From contig NZ_JBCEXH010000002.1 of NCBI RefSeq assembly GCF_038751955.1, positions 291,665 through 355,664 of the forward strand: a stretch of 64,000 nt of DNA, given 5' to 3'. This stretch comes from Methanocalculus natronophilus (GTDB taxonomy: Archaea; Halobacteriota; Methanomicrobia; Methanomicrobiales; Methanocorpusculaceae). Numbering within the stretch: the stretch's first letter is position 1; each line of letters begins with the position of its first letter. Position numbers and translations under genes: made by a program. A model generated the notes under the pieces. It was given only the letters and a program-made list of their open reading frames with translations, was not told the origin of the DNA and made no database searches. This document shows, piece by piece, positions 34,036-41,744 of the stretch.

Positions 34036-34501
34036 TGGTTGCCGCATCAATGACCGTCTCGGGCTTTGGTTTCAGGATGGCAACCGGGATATCGACGATC
34101 CGTTCGATGATGGATGCGAGGACGGGTGCACAGATGATCCCTGCCGCCCCCTCTTTCCTGGCTTCCACTGCTGCCATGATGCATTCGTCAATGGAGTTTG
34201 CTGCATAGCCTTTCAGCCTGACGTCCTCACCTGCAATGGTGACAATGGAGCCCTCGATCTCGTCAAGGAGGAACTTGGCTGCGACAACAGCAATGAAGCT
34301 CTCTTCCTTTGGCTCGAGCGTTTCGACGATCCGCCGCACCGTCGAGAGACGGGGGTCACGTTCACCTGATGCGATCTTATAGAGGGTTGCCGGTGGTATC
34401 CCTGTTGCAGAGGAGAGCTCCCGGATTGTCATATCCCTCCTCCTCAGCTCTTCTTCAAGTGCCTCGGCAAAATCAGTCTCAAAGATCCGGCGGGAGAACA
34501 T
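33986..34501 (-). CDS. XRE-type HTH regulator with C-terminal ligand-binding-like domain
   Basis: 171 residues. N-terminal Cro/C1 helix-turn-helix: MTIRELSSATGIPPATLYKI, then DPRLSTVRRIVE. The C-terminal part (DECIMAAVEARKEGAAGIICAP, then IVDIPVAILKP) resembles the sensor domain of PrpR-type regulators, which detect small metabolites (inference from pattern). ATG 34501. Convergent with trpA and overlapping it by 50 bp; this placement makes it a candidate local regulator of trp, but there is no direct evidence. Confidence 0.75.
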   Translation of the reverse strand: MFSRRIFETDFAEALEEELRRRDMTIRELSSATGIPPATLYKIASGERDPRLSTVRRIVETLEPKEESFIAVVAAKFLLDEIEGSIVTIAGEDVRLKGYAANSIDECIMAAVEARKEGAAGIICAPVLASIIERIVDIPVAILKPKPETVIDAATIIARRIEGFSRGRSRL

Positions 34502-34549
34502 AGTATGGTTTTCAGGGGTATGGGAGATAAGCGTGTCCCCTCTCTCTCC

Positions 34550-35038
34550 TCAGGACGCAAACCATTTCATCATCACAACACCGTCTTCGCCATCCTTGTA
34601 GTAGCGGGTATAGCAGAAGACCGCCCGGTATCCGAGTCTTCTGTAAAAGGCAATAGCGTCCCTGTTTGAGATCCTGACCTCCAGTTCGACGGCTGTTGCA
34701 CCGAGAAGGAGAAAGTCATGCTCGATTGTGGCAACCAGTTCGCTGCCGATACCCTGCTGCCGGTACTGCGGCCGGATAGCCAGTGTGCAGAGATGCCCAT
34801 AGACGATGTCCCCGGTATTCTCGATGCCGCCGCCGCAGAACCCGATGATCATGCCGTCTGCTACAGCGACAAAGAAGGAGGTGAGGTAGTTGTTCATCGC
34901 TTCACGGAGCCCTTCCTCCCCCCAGGGGTCGATAAATGCCTCTGCCTCAAGCGAGGCGATCTCAGGGATGTCTGCTGGATTTGATCTCCTGATGAGGACT
35001 GGTTTCCCGTACTGTCCGGGGTATCCTGCGGTCACCAT
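34550..35038 (-). CDS. rimI: Ribosomal-protein-alanine acetyltransferase-like GNAT
   Basis: 162-residue N-acetyltransferase of the RimI/Ard1 type that acetylates protein N-termini. GNAT core: ASLEAEAFIDPWGEE, acetyl-CoA binding LAIRPQYRQQGIGSELVATIE (Q/RxxGxG/A), VELEVRISNRDAIAFYRRLGY. ATG 35038. Start regions of this gene and of the DUF1015 gene diverge across only 42 bp, so their promoters overlap. Confidence 0.85.
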   Translation of the reverse strand: MVTAGYPGQYGKPVLIRRSNPADIPEIASLEAEAFIDPWGEEGLREAMNNYLTSFFVAVADGMIIGFCGGGIENTGDIVYGHLCTLAIRPQYRQQGIGSELVATIEHDFLLLGATAVELEVRISNRDAIAFYRRLGYRAVFCYTRYYKDGEDGVVMMKWFAS

Positions 35039-35080
35039 CTTTCTTTAGAGTTAAGCACCTACACCTACGTGGAGTTTTCC

Positions 35081-36334
35081 ATGGTTGCCATATATCCGTT
35101 CAGAGCCCTGCGTCCGGCGCGGGAAGAATCTGCGTATGTACCATCTGTTCCCTATGATGTCGTCACACGGGAAGAAGCTGCCGCAGTGATTGCACGCAAC
35201 AGGAAGAGTTTCCTCAGGGTGATCCGATCCGATGCGGAACTGATGCACCTTTCGCCCTATGCTGATGAGGTGTATGATCGAGCCCGCGCAGTCTTTTCTG
35301 AGATGCAGGATCAGGGGCTCTTTGCAAGGGATGACAGCGAGAGCTTCTCCATCTACCAGGTTGAGCACCAGGGTCTGGTCTACACGGGGCTTGTTGCCTG
35401 CATCGGAACAGAAGAGTACCTGAAGAAGACCGTGAAACGTCATGAGCTGACCCGCTATGACAAGGAGGAGGATCGTACCCGGCATATTGATTCTGTCAAT
35501 GCCAATACCGGCCAGGTATTCCTGCTGTACCGGGATCCAGGCGGGATATCTGGTTTTATCAGGTCACTTGCCACCGGGGATCCGGTTGCGGAGACAGAAG
35601 CGGAGAACGGGTCAGTACACCGGATCTATGCGGTGAATGATCCAGACGCCATACAGCAGATCAGAGGCCATTTCTCTGATATAAATGCCCTCTATATCGC
35701 AGATGGCCATCACCGGGCAAAGAGTGCTGTGAATGTCTATCTGAAACGGAAGGAACACGGCGTTCTGACAACCGGGGCATCAAGGTTCATGGGTGTTCTC
35801 TTTGCCCACGATTCCGTCACAATCCACGGGTATTCCCGGTTGCTTCGCTCTCTCAATGGTATGACGCCGGATGCGTTTCTGGCTGCGCTTGAAGCGCAGT
35901 TTCGGGTTAAAAAATCTAGTTCCGTGGATACCAGTAAAACAGATATCCCGGTTGCCGGTGGGAGGGCAGAACGCCACGTCTTCCATCTCTATATCGAGGG
36001 GGCGTTTTACGAGCTGTCCAGGGATATTGATCCGGGCGCTGATCCGATTGCACGACTTGATGTCTCGCTTCTCCAGGAGAGCGTCCTCTCACCGCTGCTT
36101 GAGATTCATGATCCCCGTGGTGATGAGAGGCTGGACTTTATGGGCGGCGCCCAGCCGATTGCGGATCTTGTGGCTGCGGTTGATTCGGGGGAGTATGCTG
36201 CTGCCATCCTGATGCAGCCGATTGAGATCCTGGATATCTGCGATATCGCCGATGATGACAAAATTATGCCCCCGAAATCGACATGGTTTGAGCCAAAGCT
36301 TCTTTCAGGGCTTGTCATCCATCCTCTTGACTGA
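35081..36334 (+). CDS. DUF1015 family protein
   Basis: 417 residues from ATG 35081 (MVAIYPFRALRPAREESAYV). Typical signatures are VPYDVVTREEA, FSIYQ, HELTRYDKEEDRTRHI, and IADGHHRAKSA, the last recalling a nuclease/hydrolase-like metal site. The family is widespread in anaerobes and often lies near serine or phosphoglycerate metabolism genes; its reaction is unsettled (an SerK/ParB-like kinase relation has been proposed). Soluble. Confidence 0.85.
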   Translation: MVAIYPFRALRPAREESAYVPSVPYDVVTREEAAAVIARNRKSFLRVIRSDAELMHLSPYADEVYDRARAVFSEMQDQGLFARDDSESFSIYQVEHQGLVYTGLVACIGTEEYLKKTVKRHELTRYDKEEDRTRHIDSVNANTGQVFLLYRDPGGISGFIRSLATGDPVAETEAENGSVHRIYAVNDPDAIQQIRGHFSDINALYIADGHHRAKSAVNVYLKRKEHGVLTTGASRFMGVLFAHDSVTIHGYSRLLRSLNGMTPDAFLAALEAQFRVKKSSSVDTSKTDIPVAGGRAERHVFHLYIEGAFYELSRDIDPGADPIARLDVSLLQESVLSPLLEIHDPRGDERLDFMGGAQPIADLVAAVDSGEYAAAILMQPIEILDICDIADDDKIMPPKSTWFEPKLLSGLVIHPLD

Positions 36335-36410
36335 CTGGCTGATGAGGGGGGTTGCCCCAACTCCATCATCTCCACAAAACTCTTTTGCTTCAGGGAGGAT
36401 AGTATCATCT

Positions 36411-36806
36411 GTGCACCGGATCTGTATCCTGCTACTCCTTGCAACCCTGCTTGCGCTCTCCGGGTGCCTTGCGATTCCCGGCGAGGACCTTCCTCCACCA
36501 CTGGAAGGGACTGCTCCTCCGGGAGATGAGGAGATGCGAATTGGTCTTGAGGAAGCCCTGGCTTTTTCTGATGGCCCGGTCTACCTGATCATCGGGAGGG
36601 ATGTCCACCCGGATATGAGTGCGGCTTCATGGACTATCCTCACTGCTGATTCCGATCCGGGATACCGGTTTCTCTTCATCACCTGGAGGGGTGCTGTCCC
36701 TGCTCCCTTTGATGGGCCTGACCCCGGCACCCCGATTGATCCATTTGGCTTCCCGGTTCCAGACGAACCGCAACGCATCATCATCTATCCGGAGGGTCCG
36801 GTGTGA
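36411..36806 (+). CDS. Small lipoprotein heading the pilin-like cluster
   Basis: 131 residues from GTG 36411, which has GGGAGGAT about 11 bp upstream. Signal peptide with lipobox LALSGC (VHRICILLLLATLLALSGC). The mature part is acidic and proline-rich (IPGEDLPPPLEGTAPPGDEE) with a compact domain containing GPVYLIIGRDVHPD and FLFITWRGAV. No family recognised. Its stop overlaps the next start (GTGTGAGG), so it is translated together with the pilin-like genes. Confidence 0.7.
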   Translation: MHRICILLLLATLLALSGCLAIPGEDLPPPLEGTAPPGDEEMRIGLEEALAFSDGPVYLIIGRDVHPDMSAASWTILTADSDPGYRFLFITWRGAVPAPFDGPDPGTPIDPFGFPVPDEPQRIIIYPEGPV

Positions 36807-37744
36807 GGGATGATGCGGTGGTGACCTTTGACTTTCTTGTCGGGTTCACCATATTTATCATCGCATTCATCTTTGTTGCCGCGATGGTGCCGCATACGCT
36901 CTTCTCGGTTCAGTCGGCACATATCGATTATGATGCGGTTGCCTACCGGACCGGGGTTATTCTCACCGAAGATCCGGGGATGCCGGCATCACCTGACTTC
37001 CCGGTATGGGAGCAGGAAGAGCCTGATCATGTCGTCAGGATGGGGCTTGCTGCGGGTCACGGGACTGCGCATATTCTCTCGGGAACAAAAGTTGCCAGGT
37101 TCTTTGATGGCAGTTTTCAGTACCCTGACGATTTCCGGAGGTCACTTATCTTTGGCGACTATCCCTATTCGTTTCATATCAGCCTTACCACCCTCGATGA
37201 GGGAACCATTCAGTCAGTCGGCCCCACCCCTCCTGAGCAGCATGGGATCGTGAGGCGGGTCGTGGTGGTGAGAGGGAATGCGTCCCTGATGGTTGATGAT
37301 GCACTGATCGCCGCATCGCTCCTGGGAAATGCCACAGCTGACCGGATCACAATTGAGATCCCCATGGAGACGCTCCTTGAATCATCAGTCCATCCCCTCT
37401 TCAAAATCGATCCACGGACCGATTACCTTGAGATTGGTATCCGGACAGACGCTCCGTCACTGAATCTCTCAGGTACCCCGCGGCTCCATGATATCAGGCG
37501 CAAGCGTATCCCCATTTCCTACACCGGCTATACCCTGGATCACCAGGATAACATCCTCTCGTTCTGCCTGCTACCACAAACCAATCCTCCCTGGCGGGAG
37601 AGTGATAGCATCTCGATCACGTTTGCCTTTGATGATCCCGATGATCCACCTGAGGAGATAACAACGGCGGGTGTTGTCTGCGATTATGATGTACTCATCC
37701 CGCCGCCTGTACAGCAGGGTATCCTGGAGGTGGCGGTATGGTAG
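36803..37744 (+). CDS. Pilin-like protein 1 (large)
   Basis: 313 residues from GTG 36803. A short charged start MRDDAVV is followed by a type IV pilin-like hydrophobic helix TFDFLVGFTIFIIAFIFVAAMV, then an extracellular domain. This is the arrangement of archaeal class III signal/pilin-like proteins found in clusters in methanogens and haloarchaea (DUF7287/7288-like group, from memory). It would be processed by a PibD-type peptidase and retained in, or exported through, the membrane as a minor pilin. Overlaps the next gene by 7 bp. Confidence 0.7.
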   Translation: MRDDAVVTFDFLVGFTIFIIAFIFVAAMVPHTLFSVQSAHIDYDAVAYRTGVILTEDPGMPASPDFPVWEQEEPDHVVRMGLAAGHGTAHILSGTKVARFFDGSFQYPDDFRRSLIFGDYPYSFHISLTTLDEGTIQSVGPTPPEQHGIVRRVVVVRGNASLMVDDALIAASLLGNATADRITIEIPMETLLESSVHPLFKIDPRTDYLEIGIRTDAPSLNLSGTPRLHDIRRKRIPISYTGYTLDHQDNILSFCLLPQTNPPWRESDSISITFAFDDPDDPPEEITTAGVVCDYDVLIPPPVQQGILEVAVW

Positions 37745-38265
37745 ACCGGGATCAGGCGTCGCTCTATACGATTGAAGGGGTGGCAGCAGCACTCCTGATG
37801 ATCGCAACTGCAACAATTGTCTTCCAAGCGATCAGCGTCTATACTCCGGGCGATACCCATATCGATGATATGCTGCTTGAACAGCTCGGGGCAGATGCCC
37901 TGGCGGTGCTGGATCTCCCGAAAGGCCCGGGGGAAGCTTCCGCACTTGAGGAGATGATTGCGACATGGGATAAAGACGGGTTTCAGAGCGGGTTTGGCAG
38001 CCTGGTTCGTTCCCGATCCCTTGTGGAAGGCGACGATCCCGTCCAGTATTCGGCAGAGGTCTTCTACCGGGTGGGGAATTCAGATGAGGTTGATTCTGTT
38101 TTCTTCACCGAATCTGTGCCCTATTCCGGGTATGAACCGGCAGTCAGGGTGACCCGGTGGGTGCAGGTGAGGACGCCCTATCATGAGAATCTGCCAGCAG
38201 AGCTCCCGCAGTCGCCACAGCGGACACAGATGGTTCTCCTGGAGGTGATCCTGTGGCGAGGCTGA
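37738..38265 (+). CDS. Pilin-like protein 2
   Basis: 175 residues from ATG 37738. N-terminus MVDRDQASLYTIEG, then a hydrophobic helix VAAALLMIATATIVFQAISVY, then an outside domain with LADALAVLD-type helices (DMLLEQLGADALAVLDLPKG). Same plan as its neighbours. It overlaps the next start by 13 bp. Confidence 0.7.
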   Translation: MVDRDQASLYTIEGVAAALLMIATATIVFQAISVYTPGDTHIDDMLLEQLGADALAVLDLPKGPGEASALEEMIATWDKDGFQSGFGSLVRSRSLVEGDDPVQYSAEVFYRVGNSDEVDSVFFTESVPYSGYEPAVRVTRWVQVRTPYHENLPAELPQSPQRTQMVLLEVILWRG

Positions 38266-38609
38266 ATGATGACGGGCAGTGGATTGTCCTGATGGGGTTT
38301 CTGATCAGTATTGCGCTTCTCTTCCTGATGCTGATCGTGAGCCAGGCGACGCTGGTTGGCCAGACAACCGCAGAAGGGGTGCTTGAGTTCCCAAAACACG
38401 AGATCCGGGATCTCCGCGGCCAGGTGATCGACTCAGTCGGGGAGGGGGAGTTTACCCGGGACATCTCCGAGGATATCAGGTTGTTGTCCCTTGAGCGGAA
38501 CCATGCGCTTGTGCAGATAGATAAAGAGCCAGGTCCGCTTGGGACAGTTATGATAACCATCCGGTTCAATAATGGAGTGACCATCTATGAAGAGACCCTC
38601 CTCATCTGA
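38253..38609 (+). CDS. Pilin-like protein 3
   Basis: 118 residues, apparently from GTG 38253. MARLNDDGQW precedes the helix IVLMGFLISIALLFLMLIVS; the outside part is short (about 80 residues). The DDGQW stretch resembles the archaeal prepilin pattern in which Gln follows the cleavage site. It overlaps the next gene by 23 bp. Confidence 0.65.
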   Translation: MARLNDDGQWIVLMGFLISIALLFLMLIVSQATLVGQTTAEGVLEFPKHEIRDLRGQVIDSVGEGEFTRDISEDIRLLSLERNHALVQIDKEPGPLGTVMITIRFNNGVTIYEETLLI

Positions 38610-39021
38610 TGCCGTCTCAAACCTGATCGGCTATATCATTATCACCGCTGTACTGATGGTGCTCATGGTGACGGTGATGATCACGGCAAATGATGCCCTG
38701 ATGGATAAGCCTGTGGAACGGTTCATGTACCATTCGTATGTTGATATTGGAAATGGTGTCTCTGCCCGGGTTGTTGATATCTATACGATCGCTCCCGGTA
38801 CCGGGTATATCGTCTCCGATTTCAACACACCCTACGATGTTCTTGGGGAGGGGTATACGGTCTCTGTCAGGAAATCCGGAGCCGATCAGGAGATTATCGT
38901 CTTCGGTGACAGGACCGAGACGGTCATCTCGCTTGCCGGAATCGGGGCGACCCGACCGGTTACAGGGACGACAAGCGGTGGCGGCCATACCCGTGTCATC
39001 TATGATTCAGGGGGTGTCTGA
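38587..39021 (+). CDS. Pilin-like protein 4 (archaeal type IV pilin N-domain)
   Basis: 144 residues from ATG 38587. MKRPSSSDAVSNLIGYIIIT has the DAVS-x2-IG pattern of archaeal type IV pilins and archaellin-like proteins, followed by AVLMVLMVTVMI and a beta-rich C-terminal domain. The tail is rich in Gly/Thr (GTTSGGGHTRV). Confidence 0.75.
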   Translation: MKRPSSSDAVSNLIGYIIITAVLMVLMVTVMITANDALMDKPVERFMYHSYVDIGNGVSARVVDIYTIAPGTGYIVSDFNTPYDVLGEGYTVSVRKSGADQEIIVFGDRTETVISLAGIGATRPVTGTTSGGGHTRVIYDSGGV

Positions 39022-39024
39022 GGC

Positions 39025-39786
39025 ATGAGGCGGGATGACGGGGTCTCTGAGGCGATCGGGTTCATCCTGATCTTCTCGATTGTGGTGATCGGGATTGCGA
39101 TTGTTATCCTGTATGGGCTGCCCCTGATCATCGCCGGGCAGGGGAGTGCGGATATGCGGAATATGGAGCAGACGATGATCGTCCTCCAGAACGACCAGAA
39201 ATCGCTCAGCTACAAGATGGTGCCGTATAAAGAGACGGCGCTCCAGGTCTCGGGGGGGACACTCCACGTAACCGGGGTTTCCGGGGTCTTCACGGTATCG
39301 TACAGTGATCCGGATGGTGTTCTGCGGACACTCCCCTCCTATGAACCCGGCCAGATCCGGTACACATCTGATCTCGACCGGTCACGGGTTGCAATCGAGA
39401 ACGGGGCGGTTGTGACGAGACCCGGGTTTGCTCCGGGATCAGCGATGCTTGCAGAGCCACGCTGGTATGTTGATGATCATCAAACAGTCACCCTGATCAT
39501 CTCTTTCATCAGTTTCGACACGGACAGGGATCGCACCCTTGCTGGTGTCGGCCGGCTCGGGATGAAGAGCGTTTCGGCAAAGCTGAACACTACGGAATAT
39601 CAGGTATTTCCCGGAACAATTGAGATTGGGTATACGCCCCATCCTGAAGAGGACTATTCTGTTGCCTGGGAAAACTACCTGATCGGGCGGCTCGGCATGC
39701 ACAGTACCGGGGCAGATAGCTACCGCCATCCGAATGCAGCACGACTGATTGTCAAGGAGACTGTCATCCAGATCTCCGGATTCTGA
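39025..39786 (+). CDS. Pilin-like protein 5 (DUF7289-like)
   Basis: 253 residues from ATG 39025, 3 bp after the previous stop. MRRDDGVSEAIGFILIFSIV matches the archaeal pilin N-terminus (DDGVSEAIG, then a long hydrophobic helix). A large outside domain follows, with MLAEPRWYVDDHQTVTLIISF and the end RLIVKETVIQISGF. Last gene of the cluster; a short A/T-rich spacer separates it from the convergent aIF1A. No assembly ATPase or platform protein is nearby, so it must use machinery encoded elsewhere. Confidence 0.75.
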   Translation: MRRDDGVSEAIGFILIFSIVVIGIAIVILYGLPLIIAGQGSADMRNMEQTMIVLQNDQKSLSYKMVPYKETALQVSGGTLHVTGVSGVFTVSYSDPDGVLRTLPSYEPGQIRYTSDLDRSRVAIENGAVVTRPGFAPGSAMLAEPRWYVDDHQTVTLIISFISFDTDRDRTLAGVGRLGMKSVSAKLNTTEYQVFPGTIEIGYTPHPEEDYSVAWENYLIGRLGMHSTGADSYRHPNAARLIVKETVIQISGF

Positions 39787-39821
39787 AAAAAAACTGTGTT
39801 TGAGTTTTTAAAAAATTGGGT

Positions 39822-40154
39822 TCAGAGGTAGTTGTGTGACCTGAGCCAGTCTACCTGTGGTTTGGTGTAGCGATAGATGATATCGCATTTTTCGTCCTGG
39901 AATGACCAGGGAATGACGATTAAGATATCACCTTCGCGGATCCAGACCCGCTTTTTGATCTTGCCTTTGATCCTGCCCATCCGGGTTATGCCGTCACCAC
40001 AACGGACCCTGATATGGTTTGATCCAAGCATCAGATCTGCAATTGCAAACTGTTCTTTTAAACGTCTGTTCGGAAGACGGACTCGTACGACCCCTTCTGG
40101 TTCTCCGGTTTTTTTGTTGCTATCAGTCAGAAAATCTACCTCTTTCTCCCTCAC
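39822..40154 (-). CDS. eif1a: Translation initiation factor aIF-1A
   Basis: 110 residues. OB-fold factor that helps place the initiator tRNA in the ribosomal P site. VRVRLPNRRLKEQFAIADLM, RVRCGDGITRMGRIKGKIKKRVWI and GDILIVIPWSFQDEK are the standard core. The likely start is GTG 40154. The C-terminus (YRYTKPQVDWLRSHNYL) is typical of archaeal aIF1A. Confidence 0.95.
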   Translation of the reverse strand: MREKEVDFLTDSNKKTGEPEGVVRVRLPNRRLKEQFAIADLMLGSNHIRVRCGDGITRMGRIKGKIKKRVWIREGDILIVIPWSFQDEKCDIIYRYTKPQVDWLRSHNYL

Positions 40155-40299
40155 GTTTGAATATCATAATGGTATCACCAGGCATCCAGCGCGCGAGTTA
40201 TCTGCTAAAGTATGGATTCCGGATTTACTTAAAGTATTGCACGTGATGGGGGGTGGGGAGGAGGAGGGTATTCTCAAGGATGATGGAACCATACATACC

Positions 40300-40502
40300 T
40301 CAATCACCAGTGATAGCAGGGATATATCTCCTCTCTCCCTCCCGTGGACGTTCCTCTTCGAATGTGATTTAGAGTGCTGCCATTCTTCACCGAAATCATA
40401 CTCATACCGGGCTGTGATGCCTGGCCTCCTGAAATACCCCCTGATCTTCTCTTTCCGTTCATCATAACAGACCACCTGACCTTCCGGGAATTCATTTTTC
40501 AT
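40300..40502 (-). pseudogene. Remnant of a pRiA4b ORF-3-like protein, frameshifted
   Basis: From ATG 40502 the frame reads KNEFPEGQ, then GITARYEYDFGEEWQHS, the signature of the plasmid pRiA4b ORF-3 family. Near 40368 the frame breaks at a run of three A (TTT on the plus strand). Shifting by one base continues as ITFEEERPREGERRYIPAIT before a stop at 40300, matching the next family block (ITLEK...YPxCIxG). So one A appears to be lost, and the C-terminal part is absent. The N-terminal half of the family is also missing. Probably debris of a mobile or plasmid-borne gene. Confidence 0.6.
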
Positions 40503-40593
40503 ATTGGTGATCAGCTGTTCTTCTCCGGTCTAGGGGTCTCTGGTTGAGAAGTTATGGAGGTGATAATCCTCCCATCCCCAAGTATCATCTCTC

Positions 40594-41733
40594 ATGAACG
40601 CCTCACCTTTCTCCATGGCTGCAAAGGCTGCAAAGGTATGGTTTGCCTCGTCTGAGGCAGGTGCAAAAGGCGAGAGTCTCCAGGCAAAGCTCCTGCGGCT
40701 CCTTGATGAGACGGGGCTTTGCGAGCGGGTTGCCGGAGATGGCGGTCTTGTCGCGGTGAAGACGCATTTTGGAGAAGAAGGGTGTGACAGTTTCGTCTCG
40801 CCGCTCTATATCCGGCAGGTGGTTGGGAAAGTGAAAGAGGCGGGCGGGGTGCCGTTTCTGACCGATACAAACACGCTCTACCGGGGGATGAGGCACAATG
40901 CCGTCTCGCATCTTGCGCTTGCCATCCGGCACGGGTTTGGCTCCGAGGTGACCGGTGCGCCAGTTTTTATCGCAGACGGGCTCAGATCAGAAAACGAGGT
41001 GGTGATCACAATCCCCGGAGTCCACCTGCAGGAAGCCAGGATAGCCACCGGGATTGCCGAGGCCGATTCTCTGGTCGTCGTCTCGCATGTCAAGGGCCAT
41101 GCGGTTGCGGGTTTTGGAGGGGCGATCAAGAACCTGGCGATGGGGTGTGCCTCGGCTGCCGGAAAACATGAGCAGCACCGTGCGATGCCCGCCATTGCAA
41201 AAGAAGATGGCTGTGAAGGGTGCGGGGGCTGCGTCTCTGCCTGCCCGGAGAACGCAATCATTTTTGAGGGCGCTGCCCGGATTGATCCGGACACCTGTAT
41301 CGGATGTGGTATCTGCGTTGATATCTGCCCGGAATCTGCGATCTACTTTGATTATGAACGTGATGCAGCACACCTCTCGGAACGGCTCGCGGAATATGCT
41401 CTCGCCGCTGCCTCGCTCTTCCCGGAGAAGGTGCTGTACCTGAACTTCCTCCTCAAAATAACCCCCGACTGCGACTGTGCACCCTTCTCGGACCGGCAGA
41501 TCGTCCCGGATATCGGGATACTTGCCTCAGCCGATCCGGTGGCAATTGATGCAGCGAGCCTGGATATCATCAATGCCCAGCACGGGCTGGATGGAACCCG
41601 GCTTCTCCTGCACCATGCTCCGGGTGAGGATAAGTTTGCAGGAGTCTGGCCACAGGTGCCGATTAGAAGACAGGTTATCCACGGTGAGCAGATCGGCCTT
41701 GGCAGCAGCGAGTACGAACTGATCAGGATCTGA
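40594..41733 (+). CDS. DUF362 protein with two [4Fe-4S] ferredoxin motifs
   Basis: 379 residues. DUF362 N-terminal half: VAVKTHFGEEGCDSFVSPLY, VKGHAVAGFGGAIKNLAMG. A bis-cluster ferredoxin insert follows: CEGCGGCVSACPENAI and CIGCGICVDICPESAI, each CX2CX2CX3CP. The C-terminal half resumes DUF362 (DIGILASADPVAIDAASLDI). The family is an iron-sulfur protein of unknown reaction, frequent in methanogens and clostridia. ATG 40594. Its end has an 11-bp tandem repeat (CTGATCAGGAT twice) running into the convergent thiC homologue. Confidence 0.88.
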   Translation: MNASPFSMAAKAAKVWFASSEAGAKGESLQAKLLRLLDETGLCERVAGDGGLVAVKTHFGEEGCDSFVSPLYIRQVVGKVKEAGGVPFLTDTNTLYRGMRHNAVSHLALAIRHGFGSEVTGAPVFIADGLRSENEVVITIPGVHLQEARIATGIAEADSLVVVSHVKGHAVAGFGGAIKNLAMGCASAAGKHEQHRAMPAIAKEDGCEGCGGCVSACPENAIIFEGAARIDPDTCIGCGICVDICPESAIYFDYERDAAHLSERLAEYALAAASLFPEKVLYLNFLLKITPDCDCAPFSDRQIVPDIGILASADPVAIDAASLDIINAQHGLDGTRLLLHHAPGEDKFAGVWPQVPIRRQVIHGEQIGLGSSEYELIRI

Positions 41734-41744
41734 TCAGGATCTGA

